NCBI GenBank assembly: GCA_900290255.1
Contig: OMOD01000159.1
Span: 19,993-83,992, forward strand
Origin: Candidatus Sulfotelmatobacter kueseliae
GTDB taxonomy: Bacteria > Acidobacteriota > Terriglobia > Terriglobales > Acidobacteriaceae
DNA: 64,000 nucleotides
Direction: 5' to 3'
Part shown: positions 7,759 through 15,843 of the stretch, piece by piece
Layout of the letters: each line of letters begins with the position of its first letter
Position numbering within the stretch: position 1 is the first letter of the stretch
Made by a program: the position numbers and the translations under genes
Notes under the pieces: generated by a model
The model's database searches: none
What the model was told of the DNA's origin: nothing
Seen by the model: the letters and a program-made list of their open reading frames with translations, nothing else

Positions 7759-8207
7759 TGAGAAGCCTCCTTGCCGTCCGCGGTTGGTCCGTGGACGTGC
7801 TTGATCAATTTAAGTTCGGTGCCCGTCTGGGAGGGGCGAATTTCGACCACATCCATGAACGAGCGCATCAGAAAAATTCCGCGCCCCGAGGTCTTGAGCA
7901 GATTCTCCGGCGCCAGGGGGTTGGGGATTTTGCTCAGGTCCATGCCTTTGCCCTGGTCGCAAATGGTAATGACCAGGTTGCCGCCGGTGTGCTCAAAAGC
8001 GAGGATGACTTTCTTGTCCGGGGCATAGCCGTTGCCATGCAACACGGCGTTGACCGCACCCTCGCGCACCGCCATGGAAATCTGCATGACCTCGTCCTCG
8101 GCAAAGCCGAGATCGGCAGCAATCCGGGTCGCCTTCTCTTCGGCGCAGTCAATCGTCTCCAATGAGGAGTCGAGGGTGTAGGAAACCCGTTGCTCGGTCA
8201 TGGCCAT
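7755..8207 (-). CDS. RsbW/SpoIIAB-like anti-sigma serine kinase (HATPase_c)
   Basis: 150 residues from the ATG at 8207 (a second ATG follows at 8201). GHKL ATPase boxes are all visible: N-box [16 protein letters not shown]1-box DQGKGMD, G2-box SGRGIFLM. The family phosphorylates an STAS antagonist and sequesters a target. The immediate downstream overlap with the STAS gene makes a kinase/antagonist pair. The frame is open to 8285, but the added residues are repeat-derived. A TATACT box lies about 17 bases before the ATG and no Shine-Dalgarno is seen. Confidence 0.88.
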   Translation of the reverse strand: MAMTEQRVSYTLDSSLETIDCAEEKATRIAADLGFAEDEVMQISMAVREGAVNAVLHGNGYAPDKKVILAFEHTGGNLVITICDQGKGMDLSKIPNPLAPENLLKTSGRGIFLMRSFMDVVEIRPSQTGTELKLIKHVHGPTADGKEASQ

Positions 8208-8378
8208 GGATAAATCTATGTCTGAGTATAAGGCTGGAGGGCCAAATCTGCCTCTGGACCGCCCCCCGGCGCTCGCCAGAAGCATTTCCCGGCGAATGCG
8301 GTAGTTTGCCTGTGGGACGGGGTTTTGTCAACGCTGACAGGATAGCCCATCAGTTTAGTGGCTCGGACGGACTGCGCC

Positions 8379-8421
8379 GTCGAGCTTCGCTCGACCGGAC
8401 AGCCGGGGGCGGCTGTCCCCA
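8379..8421. repeat. GACAGCCGG...GGCGGCTGTCCCCAC palindromic repeat
   Basis: CCGTCGAGCTTCGCTCGACCGG forms one hairpin (CGAGC/GCTCG) and GACAGCCGGGGGCGGCTGTC a second. This is the simple form of the repeat whose interrupted copy is at 7331-7403. Confidence 0.65.
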
Positions 8422-8483
8422 CATGGTTGTTTCTGCGAACCGAGACATTACCGATGAGGCGATGGCAGGGAGCGGCGTAGGGC

Positions 8484-8489
8484 TATAAT
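8484..8489 (+). promoter_or_regulatory. TATAAT box nine bases before a GTG start
   Basis: A perfect TATAAT ends nine bases before the GTG at 8499. With the usual distance between the -10 box and the transcription start, the message would begin at or within a few bases of the start codon. Similar spacing is seen for queF (TACAAT, 2958-2963) and the MFS gene (TATATT, 3485-3490). Confidence 0.55.
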
Positions 8490-8498
8490 TTCAGCTTC

Positions 8499-8819
8499 GT
8501 GAGCCCGCTTCCCAGGCAAAACCTCAGAACTCGGCTGCGGCGGATCTTCCTGACCGCGATCCTCTCGGTTGTGGGCGCGGCGGCGATCGCCTTCGCTCTG
8601 GACTACGCGGCTTTTCGGGTACGCGCTGCCACCAACCGCAACGCCTTCGGCTCGGTCATGGTGCGGCACTACTACGCGGTGCTGCAGAAAAACGGCAAGA
8701 CGGTATTCATGTTTGATCCGCCACAACCCTGGACTTGCTCTAACTCTTTTTTTCCCCACGCAGGATACTTACCTTGCTGGTATCTGCGGCGGCATCCGGA
8801 GCAGAGAACCGACATTTGA
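8499..8819 (+). CDS. Small membrane-anchored conserved hypothetical protein
   Basis: 106 residues from a GTG. One membrane segment (about residues 14-36, IFLTAILSVVGAAAIAFALDYAAF) is followed by VRHYYAVLQKNGKTVFMFDPPQPWTCSNSFFPHAGYLPCWYLRRHPEQRTDI. The C-terminal part, with two cysteines and the FPHxGYxPCWYL pattern, looks like a compact conserved domain recurring in acidobacterial genomes; no function is known to me. It has no Shine-Dalgarno and a TATAAT immediately upstream. It stands alone on the plus strand. Confidence 0.65.
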   Translation: MSPLPRQNLRTRLRRIFLTAILSVVGAAAIAFALDYAAFRVRAATNRNAFGSVMVRHYYAVLQKNGKTVFMFDPPQPWTCSNSFFPHAGYLPCWYLRRHPEQRTDI

Positions 8820-8857
8820 GACGGGAACTGCACAACCCGGGAAGGGCACGAGTTTAC

Positions 8858-8912
8858 TTTTTGAGCCTGCCCTGAGCGACCCCGAGGGAAACGAGGGGGA
8901 GCCGAAGGGTGC
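8858..8912. repeat. GCCTGCCCTGAGC...GCCGAAGGG repeat, long-loop form
   Basis: The outer halves match the 24-bp unit at 4911-4935 and 7366-7391, but a GACCCCGAGGG...GAGGGGGA hairpin separates them. It fills most of the gap before the C45-like hydrolase gene. Confidence 0.6.
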
Positions 8913-9005
8913 CGCAAACGGCCCATAAAGACAACGGGCTTTAGCCCCGGAGGGCCGGTGGCATAGAATGCTCATCAGACTTAGCGACTCACTTGGAGAA
9001 AATGC

Positions 9006-10436
9006 ATGCGGATGAGGCTCAGGCACGGTATCTGCGTCTTCTTGCTCATGGTAACGGCTGGGGCATTGGCGGAGAACGGCGCCCCGCCCGCCGGCAGGCT
9101 GCAGAAGGCGTATCGCTTCCAGAAGGGCGGCTGGACGTACGTTCATCTGGAAGGCTCGCCGTCCGACATCGGATTCCAGCACGGGTATCTGTTGGCGCCG
9201 GAGATTGCCGACGCGCTGGATGCGGTCAAACTGGTCGACACGCGCGAAACGAAGCGCGACTGGGAATTTTTCCGCACCACGGCGCGGCAAATGCTCTGGC
9301 CTCGCATTGACGCCGAATACCAGCAGGAGTTACAGGGCATTGCCGATGGCGTGAAGGCGCACGGAGTGGATCTTGATGTGGATGACATCGTGGCGCTCAA
9401 TGCTATGGAGGAAGTGGCTGACTATTACGTGCCCTGGTTGAACAAACAACAAAAGTCGGAGAAAAATCCGAAACTGGCCGCGCCCGGCAACTGCAGCGCA
9501 TTTATCGCCACGGGCAGTATGACCAAAGACCACCAGATCGTCATCGCCCACAACAACTGGACGAGCTACCTGACGGGCGAGCGCTGGGTGATTATTTTTG
9601 ACATCCAGCCACAGGACGGCAACCGCATTCTGATGGACGGCTTCCCCGGCGTCATCACCAGCGACGACGATTTCGGCGTAAACGCAGCCGGCATCATGAT
9701 CACGGAAACGACGATCACGCAGTTCGAAGGATGGGACCCGGAGGGCAAGCCGGAATTCATGCGCTCGCGCAAGGCACTGCAATATGCCGCGAGCATTGAC
9801 GACTATGTGCGCATCATCAAGGAAGGCAACAACGGCGGTTATGCCAACGACTGGCTCATTGGCGATCGCAAGACCGGCGAGATCGCATATCTGGAACTGG
9901 GGCTGAAGAACACGCCGCTGTGGCGCACAAAAGATGGATATTTTGTGAGTTCGAATTTTGCCCGCGATCCCAAGCTGATTAAAGAAGAGACTAGCGGATT
10001 TGATCCGAACGATGCGTCGTCATCGCCGAATGCCCGGCACGCCCGCTGGGAAGAACTGATGAGTCAGGCCAAAGGGAAGATTGATGTGTCGATGGCAGAG
10101 CAGTTCTTGTCGGATCATGTCGATAGTTACGAGAAGAAAGAAGACGCGAATGAGCGCTCGCTGTGCGGGCACGTGGATGCGTCTTCGCGAGGCATAAAGG
10201 AATGGGCGTGGGATGCCTATAACCCCGGCGGCGCAGTGCAGGGAAAAGCCGCCGACAGCGCGATGACGGCCAAGATGAGTTTTGTGGCGCGGGCGGGGCA
10301 TCCCTGCGGAGCGGATTTTCTGGCGGCAGACTTTCTGGAGCGCCATCCTGAATATGCCTGGCAGAAACCGCTGCTGCGCGACATGAAGGCGGGTCCGTGG
10401 ACGGTGTTTACCGCCGGGGATAAAGAAGAGAAGTAG
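9006..10436 (+). CDS. Secreted C45-type acyltransferase / phospholipase-B-like Ntn hydrolase
   Basis: 476 residues with a signal peptide (ICVFLLMVTAGALAENG). The presumed nucleophile is Cys163 in APGNCSAFIATGSMTKDHQIVIAHN, which matches the pattern (N/G)C(S/T) plus HN-W of C45 peptidases and phospholipase-B-like proteins. In those families the residue is exposed by autocleavage and acts as an N-terminal nucleophile on amide or ester bonds. Later landmarks are GFPGVITSDDDFGVNAAGIMITETTI and NDWLIGDRKTGEIAYLELG. The length fits phospholipase-B-like rather than short C45 enzymes. The substrate is not predictable. A TAGAAT box lies about 35 bases before the ATG. Confidence 0.8.
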   Translation: MRMRLRHGICVFLLMVTAGALAENGAPPAGRLQKAYRFQKGGWTYVHLEGSPSDIGFQHGYLLAPEIADALDAVKLVDTRETKRDWEFFRTTARQMLWPRIDAEYQQELQGIADGVKAHGVDLDVDDIVALNAMEEVADYYVPWLNKQQKSEKNPKLAAPGNCSAFIATGSMTKDHQIVIAHNNWTSYLTGERWVIIFDIQPQDGNRILMDGFPGVITSDDDFGVNAAGIMITETTITQFEGWDPEGKPEFMRSRKALQYAASIDDYVRIIKEGNNGGYANDWLIGDRKTGEIAYLELGLKNTPLWRTKDGYFVSSNFARDPKLIKEETSGFDPNDASSSPNARHARWEELMSQAKGKIDVSMAEQFLSDHVDSYEKKEDANERSLCGHVDASSRGIKEWAWDAYNPGGAVQGKAADSAMTAKMSFVARAGHPCGADFLAADFLERHPEYAWQKPLLRDMKAGPWTVFTAGDKEEK

Positions 10437-10452
10437 TGCTGAAAATTATGGT

Positions 10453-10492
10453 CCACCGCCCCACTCAAGCTAAAAGCGGGCTTGAGTGGGCC
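10453..10492. terminator. Strong stem-loop after the C45-like gene
   Basis: CCCACTCAAGC (10460-10470) and GCTTGAGTGGG (10480-10490) form an 11-bp perfect stem with a nine-base loop, starting 24 bases after the stop codon. There is no T-run, so it may be a member of the repeat family that also works as a transcript end. Confidence 0.5.
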
Positions 10493-10580
10493 AGTCGCGG
10501 ATTGGGGCGCTTTTACACTCAGTCCTGGGGCAACTCGGGACCGGATTTTCAGTCTTGAATCCGCTCCTCCCGCGGCAGGT

Positions 10581-11120
10581 CTACTTATGCCCGACAAAGT
10601 ACGGCGCCCGGAAGTCTGGCTCGACATCTGGAGGTTTCTGGACCGAAGCTAGGTTTCCGATCTCCAGCAACCAAAAATCTTTTCTTCGCCTAGCCTGCAA
10701 TGAATATTCTTTGGCACGACCGTTTTCGACGGTGGCATACCATTCAATTGAATCAAACCCCGTCGTTTTGTCGCAATAGAGACGACCAGCCCATATCTTT
10801 GGCGTATCGAGAACCAAATTCTGGTATGCATTATTATGGCGCCTTTCAGGAATCGCGAATTTCCTGACGTCCGCCCGCGACCACCGTTTTTCTAATAAAG
10901 CGGTAACTTCCTCAGGCGAATTGAAACCTGGTTTCGCATTCGGCGGATATTTGGCAAAAATTGCATGCGGGGGCCAAGTCGGATTGGCGCAATTTATAGG
11001 CTGTGATTGCAGAGCAGGAGACCCTAGTTCCTTCGTCGACTGCTGTGATTGACCCGCTCCGACCATCACTATCGTAGCGATGATCAGTACTAGTGAAGTT
11101 TTTTGTGTCCTAGCGTTCAT
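10581..11120 (-). CDS. Secreted protein of unknown function
   Basis: 179 residues from the ATG at 11120, which has a GGGGGAACAGG upstream; the frame is open for nine more codons. A signal peptide (SLVLIIATIVMVGAGQSQQ) is followed by a globular domain with NPTWPPHAIFAKYPPNAKPGF, VTALLEKRWSRADVRKFAIPE and a C-terminal KDFWLLEIGNLASVQKPPDV. I do not recognise the family. Base composition is more AT-rich than that of the neighbouring genes, which could indicate transfer. It is isolated between the C45-like hydrolase and the GAF protein. Confidence 0.6.
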   Translation of the reverse strand: MNARTQKTSLVLIIATIVMVGAGQSQQSTKELGSPALQSQPINCANPTWPPHAIFAKYPPNAKPGFNSPEEVTALLEKRWSRADVRKFAIPERRHNNAYQNLVLDTPKIWAGRLYCDKTTGFDSIEWYATVENGRAKEYSLQARRRKDFWLLEIGNLASVQKPPDVEPDFRAPYFVGHK

Positions 11121-11289
11121 CCTGTTCCCCCGGCAGAAAATCCTCACCCGCGTGGCTAACTATCTATGCCAACTGCATGGATTAGAGAGCGGCATTTACG
11201 CCAGCCGCGCCGTCCCTCTTCAAACTGACCTATTCGGGAATCTTCGGGATGACCGGGGGCTGGCCCACCTTGCCAGCCTCAATTGTAAC

Positions 11290-11352
11290 GGGGGCTGCCC
11301 CACCCCTTCGACTACGCTCAGGGCAGGCTCTTCGCGGTTTTCGATGGGTGGG
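11290..11352. repeat. CCCCACCC hairpin with an inverted 24-bp unit in the loop
   Basis: CTGCCCCACCC and GATGGGTGGGCATC form outer arms. Between them lies CCTTCGACTACGCTCAGGG followed by CAGGCT, the reverse complement of the unit found at 4911, 7366 and 8862. It supports the view that this short unit inserts into different host palindromes. Confidence 0.65.
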
Positions 11353-11419
11353 CATCGGCATTCCCGTGGAGCACTTATGCGCCTGCGGGAATTTTCGACC
11401 TCGGTTCACAGGACCCGCC

Positions 11420-11899
11420 TCAGGCGGGCTGCGCCTTCCCTAAGTAGTCTCTGACGACCGCGGCGCAAGCTTCCACAAAGTCTTTTTCGGGCCTGATGAA
11501 CGTGCCGGGGAAATAGCTCTCGATATCAAGTTCACCTGCGAGCTTTCCTTTCACCGAAATGGGGACAACAATCTCACTGATCACCATGGACGAGCCGGGA
11601 AGATAGCGCGGATCCTGGTTGACATCATCCACGACCACGGTGTGGCCACCGGTGGCCGCGGCCCCGCAGAGCCCCGTGTCGAGAGGAATGCGCACGTTGG
11701 GTGAAAAGCTGCCGGCATAGGGTCCCACCACGAGAAAGCCCGGGTCGGCCGGATCGACGAGATAAAAACCTACCCAGTTGTAACGGGCCTTGGTTTCATG
11801 CAGGCGCTGGGCGATATGTTTCATGAGGATTTGAGCCGTGGGAGCGCCCGAGGCGAACTTATGAAATTCCTGGAGGAGTTCTTCATGCACCGCGATCAT
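11420..11899 (-). CDS. GAF-domain protein related to free-methionine-(R)-sulfoxide reductase, catalytic site changed
   Basis: A 159-residue single GAF domain. The block VRIPLDTGLCGAAATGGHTVVVDDVNQDPRYLPGSSMVISEIVVPISVKGKLAGELDIES is the fRMsr/YebR signature. The first cysteine (GLCG, Cys78) is present, but the segment that in fRMsr reads roughly HIACD.ASNSE, with the resolving and catalytic cysteines, is RYLPGSSMVISE here. Methionine sulfoxide reduction by the known mechanism is therefore unlikely, and a ligand-sensing role is possible. It is cytoplasmic (no signal peptide) and monocistronic. Confidence 0.8.
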   Translation of the reverse strand: MIAVHEELLQEFHKFASGAPTAQILMKHIAQRLHETKARYNWVGFYLVDPADPGFLVVGPYAGSFSPNVRIPLDTGLCGAAATGGHTVVVDDVNQDPRYLPGSSMVISEIVVPISVKGKLAGELDIESYFPGTFIRPEKDFVEACAAVVRDYLGKAQPA

Positions 11900-12048
11900 G
11901 TCTTAATCCCTCGTGCACAGCGTCAGGATACTATGTGACGCTCGACAGTCAACTCCGTCGCTACCAGTGTACGCAGGCATCGCCATTTCAAGAATGACGT
12001 TATCGATACATGCGGCCATGTCCACTTCCGTTTGAGAAGAAGTGGCGG

Positions 12049-15000
12049 TTACGGAGCGAGCGTCATGGCGAGGACCAACACATTCCGGTTGTCCGGCAGG
12101 CTGACGCTGCGGACTACCTTGTTCCTGTCGAGCGCGAAGGAGTAGGCATAGGCATGGAATGTACGGCTGTCCTTCGATCCGTCTGCGGTCAGGCGATAGG
12201 GCGTGCTCACCGCCACGGACTCACCGGGAAAGGTCCTTGGCGCGACCCAGTCGCTCAGGCTCTGCGTGAAGGGAGAAGATGTGCCGTCGGCGTAGGTGAC
12301 GGCGAAAGTCTGCAGCTCCTGCCCGCCGTTGACCGCGGTGGCGAGGATTTTGAGGCTAGTGAACTTGCCGGCCGGCAGAGCGACCGTCTGGCTGGTAACC
12401 GCGTCCGGCGCATTGGCCGGTCCGAGTTTGAAAACCACGCCGTCTCCTCCCTGCTCGGAGCCTATCTGTTGCTCAGAAAAGGAGTAGCCGACTTCGTCCA
12501 GACTCGCGTCCCGTGCGAACGTGGAACCGTCGTTGTAAATGCCGGTGACGTTGTAGGCCGAGGAGAGATCGACCGGTACCGTCCCGGTCAAGACCGCAGT
12601 GACGGTGACTGTGCTGGTGATGCGATGGGACACATTGCCGGAAACGCCGGTGATGGTGACGGTCGCAGTTATGGGAGCTGCCGAACCGGCCGCGGTTAGC
12701 GTCATCGTGCTGGACCCGGCAGTGCTGGCCGGACTGAAGGACGCGGTCACTCCTGGCGGTAGACCCGATGCACTCAGATCGACGCTGCCATGGAAACTAC
12801 CCCACGGGATCACCATGACCCCAGTGGTGGCACTTCTGCCCTGCGTGATCGACAGATTCGACGAAGATGCCGAGAGCGTGAAGTCGCTCGGCCCGGGGTT
12901 CGCGGAAGGAAGCACATCGTACAGGGGCTGTGCTGGCTTTACTTCCGGATTCTCATCGGCGACGGAGATGGCCAGAATGCGGATCCTGTCATTGTCCGGG
13001 AGCCTGAGGGTCGTCGCACCGGACGGCAGATCGACGGCATAGCCGAACAGATAGGAATACGAGTAAGCGACGTTCTTGCCCGCGGCGTCGTGATGATGAT
13101 CGCAGTACCAGGCCAGGTCGGCGCGCTTAATGTAGCCCGGCTTGAGGCCGACCATGTCACCATAGTCGTCGTTCGAAGTGTCCTTCGAAGTCCACAGCCG
13201 GTCATCCCACTGTCCGATGAATCCGCCCCAGTCTTGAATATTGAGGTCGACTTTTCTCGATCCTATTGCGAACGTGGCTTTCTGATCGCCATCCGACGAT
13301 GCCGCGAGTAGGTAGACGCGATTGTAGGAACCGTTGGGCAGAGCGATCGTCTGACCCTTGGCGACTATTGCATTGGGCACGCCGGTCTTGGCCGGAGCAA
13401 GTTGAAAGCGCACGCCGTTGAAGGTGATCTCGACCGGAAGCATCTCGGCGGCGAATGCGTTGCCTTTGCCGTCAAACCCGGCATCAGTGCGGGCGCCGTC
13501 GTTGCTGGCAGTCGCCAGGTCGTAGGACAGTGCCACGGGGACGGAGCGCACTCCCGCGGTTTTGGTGGACGCACCGGCCAGCCGGACCGCGAACGTGCGC
13601 GGCTGATACGCGCTGAACGAAGTTACCAGCACACCACCAGTTACGGTCGCCGGGCCAACCGGCTGCTCCTGCCCGTTTACTTCTCTGGCTGCCATGATCG
13701 GCGCGGCAAACGATACGCGGACGCCGGGTTGCGGCCTGCCATCGAGCTCCACCAGGCGCACGATGGTCTCGTCGCTTTCTTCGGCTTTCTTTAGCGCCAG
13801 CACCCGTATCCGCGGGTTGCTGACTTTCAGCAGCGAAAACGCGCGGCCCAGAGCACCTGTGTGCTTAGCAGTTTCGAAAGCGATGAGGAGAGCGTTCAGT
13901 CGTTGCGCTTGCCAGTCGGTTTGTGCGTCGCGCCAGCCGGCGGCATGTCCGGTAAGCCCGTAAACGAACTCGTGGTGTCCAATATCTTGCGTGGCCTGGT
14001 CGGCATAGCCTCCGGCTATCCCGGGAGTTCGGATGAGTGTGAGGCGGATCGTGTTGTCGGTCGGCTTGTCGGATCCATTCCTGCAATCGGTAAGGATGGT
14101 CGCACCGAACTCGCCGCTCATGTCGGTCAGATCGATCCACTGATGGGATGGCACTTCGAATTTCTTCGGCTCCGCCGTGGGACGCTCGATGGTGCCGATG
14201 TCCCAGTTATAGGTGGCCATATGGTTCGACGCAGTGAGCGGGAAAGTTGCCTTGAGGTTCGATTCGCGCGTGTTCCAGTCGATGACGTTGCCGAACTCGA
14301 CACGTTTTCCCGCGTCGCCCGCCGTGAGCCGGATGGTCTGAATGAATCGCGAGCCGGCCGTTTCGCGCGAAACTTCCACCGCCACGCGTGCCGCGCCGTC
14401 TTCGACCACTCGAACCTGCGTCGCCCCTGCGACGAATGCCTTGGGCGCCGCTTGTTCCTGCTCCCAGTCCATGTTCCATGCCGGCCACTGCGCGGGATTA
14501 TCGTAGGAGATGGCGAGGCGTGCCGGGGCCGACAGTAGTTCTCTGCCGATTGTCTTGTCGAAGATGCTGGCGACATCGCCATCGGCATTCAGTTTGACGC
14601 GGTAATACTGATTCTCGAGTCCCTGGTTCGACACTCGCAACGGCGATTGGGCCTGGGATGCAGCAGCAGCGGGCTCGACATCGTAAACGGCGTAGCCCAC
14701 GGAAGGCATGCTGGCCACGAAGATCACATTGCCGCCTGAAACCTGTGCCGGAACCTCCTTGCCATCCGGACCGGTCACACGAACCGCCTTCGGCATGCCG
14801 CCCGGGAAATCAATCTTCGCTTCCACAACATCTTCGCGGGCCACATTCAGCGGGTTGAATATGACCAGAGGCACGCCCTTGGTTTGGGTGTCCAGTGCCG
14901 CGGCGACTCCTTCGGTGGCATTGGTGAGCACGCCGGCGAACTGGTTCATGGCGATTACGTCGTCGTTCCACGCGAACTCGTACGATTTGGGGGTAGCGGT

Positions 15001-15843
15001 TCCGGCCGCGATGTCGTGGAAGTGTCCGCCCATCTCCAGAGTCCAGGCATCGTTCAGGCGGGGCAACGGATACGGCCGGGCGCCCATCCACTCCGCTGTG
15101 ACGGAGGCCTTTTCTGCGGCATCGGCCAGCAACTCCTCCTTGCGCAGCCAGCGTTTCTGATATGCCTGCGACGTCAGCGAACCCGCCGAGTGATTTGTCA
15201 GTTCCATCTCGCCGGTGTAGCGTGGAAGGCCGGTTGCTTGCGCCGGTGTGATATCGAGAAACATCTGGTCCGCTTTCGCGGAAATGACGTGAACGGGGCC
15301 ATCGCCCACCTTGACCGCAGGCCACTCCGGATGCGGCCTCCCAGGAACATCGAATTCCCCCGGCGGCGGCAGGCTGATGGTTGCCTTGGTCACAATGGCT
15401 TCGAGGCGCTTCACCGATTCTTCCTCGGGAGTTCCACCGATATCGCCGGTGCCGTAGTAGTGATAATCCGTGAAGACGCCGCTCACTTTGCCGTTCTGGG
15501 CAACGCGCGCAGCCCAATTGTCCTGGTAGCGATCCAACTCGCTCTCCTGCCGGGCTCGCGTGAGTGCATCACGCTGGGTTCGCAGAGCGTAGTATTCGTG
15601 GAGTTCTTTCGGATCGAGCTTTCCACTCCGATCTTCCTGCTCCAGCTTTTGTCGCAGTTCCTGCACGTTCTTGCGCAGCTTCTCCAGCGCGGCGTCGGGC
15701 GGATGGGGCGGCAGCGGCTGGCTGAGATCGTTCTCGATACTGGAGCCATAGCCTCCGGGATTGAGACAGCGGCTGGCTGAGATCGTTCTCGATACTGGAG
15801 CCATAGCCTCCGGGATTGAGACCGGCGAGAACGCCCTCGCCAT
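12049..15843 (-). CDS. GH38 alpha-mannosidase, C-terminal portion separated by a frameshift
   Basis: The 1,264-residue frame continues the catalytic gene that begins at 16489. Its first about 22 codons come from the duplicated segment in another frame; real homology starts at LNPGGYGSSIENDLSQPL. It holds the rest of the GH38 catalytic domain (FTDYHYYGTGDIGG), the helical middle domain and the mannosidase C-terminal beta domain. Extra modules then follow: two related beta-rich modules (about residues 800-940 and 1100-1264, each ending in LPDNxRxxxLAxxxA) flanking an Ig-like stretch (DFTLSASSSNLSITQGRSATTGVMVIPW). These may bind carbohydrate. Alone the fragment lacks a signal peptide and the catalytic N-terminus, so it is probably inactive unless the frame is restored. 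Confidence 0.85.
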   Translation of the reverse strand: MARAFSPVSIPEAMAPVSRTISASRCLNPGGYGSSIENDLSQPLPPHPPDAALEKLRKNVQELRQKLEQEDRSGKLDPKELHEYYALRTQRDALTRARQESELDRYQDNWAARVAQNGKVSGVFTDYHYYGTGDIGGTPEEESVKRLEAIVTKATISLPPPGEFDVPGRPHPEWPAVKVGDGPVHVISAKADQMFLDITPAQATGLPRYTGEMELTNHSAGSLTSQAYQKRWLRKEELLADAAEKASVTAEWMGARPYPLPRLNDAWTLEMGGHFHDIAAGTATPKSYEFAWNDDVIAMNQFAGVLTNATEGVAAALDTQTKGVPLVIFNPLNVAREDVVEAKIDFPGGMPKAVRVTGPDGKEVPAQVSGGNVIFVASMPSVGYAVYDVEPAAAASQAQSPLRVSNQGLENQYYRVKLNADGDVASIFDKTIGRELLSAPARLAISYDNPAQWPAWNMDWEQEQAAPKAFVAGATQVRVVEDGAARVAVEVSRETAGSRFIQTIRLTAGDAGKRVEFGNVIDWNTRESNLKATFPLTASNHMATYNWDIGTIERPTAEPKKFEVPSHQWIDLTDMSGEFGATILTDCRNGSDKPTDNTIRLTLIRTPGIAGGYADQATQDIGHHEFVYGLTGHAAGWRDAQTDWQAQRLNALLIAFETAKHTGALGRAFSLLKVSNPRIRVLALKKAEESDETIVRLVELDGRPQPGVRVSFAAPIMAAREVNGQEQPVGPATVTGGVLVTSFSAYQPRTFAVRLAGASTKTAGVRSVPVALSYDLATASNDGARTDAGFDGKGNAFAAEMLPVEITFNGVRFQLAPAKTGVPNAIVAKGQTIALPNGSYNRVYLLAASSDGDQKATFAIGSRKVDLNIQDWGGFIGQWDDRLWTSKDTSNDDYGDMVGLKPGYIKRADLAWYCDHHHDAAGKNVAYSYSYLFGYAVDLPSGATTLRLPDNDRIRILAISVADENPEVKPAQPLYDVLPSANPGPSDFTLSASSSNLSITQGRSATTGVMVIPWGSFHGSVDLSASGLPPGVTASFSPASTAGSSTMTLTAAGSAAPITATVTITGVSGNVSHRITSTVTVTAVLTGTVPVDLSSAYNVTGIYNDGSTFARDASLDEVGYSFSEQQIGSEQGGDGVVFKLGPANAPDAVTSQTVALPAGKFTSLKILATAVNGGQELQTFAVTYADGTSSPFTQSLSDWVAPRTFPGESVAVSTPYRLTADGSKDSRTFHAYAYSFALDRNKVVRSVSLPDNRNVLVLAMTLAP

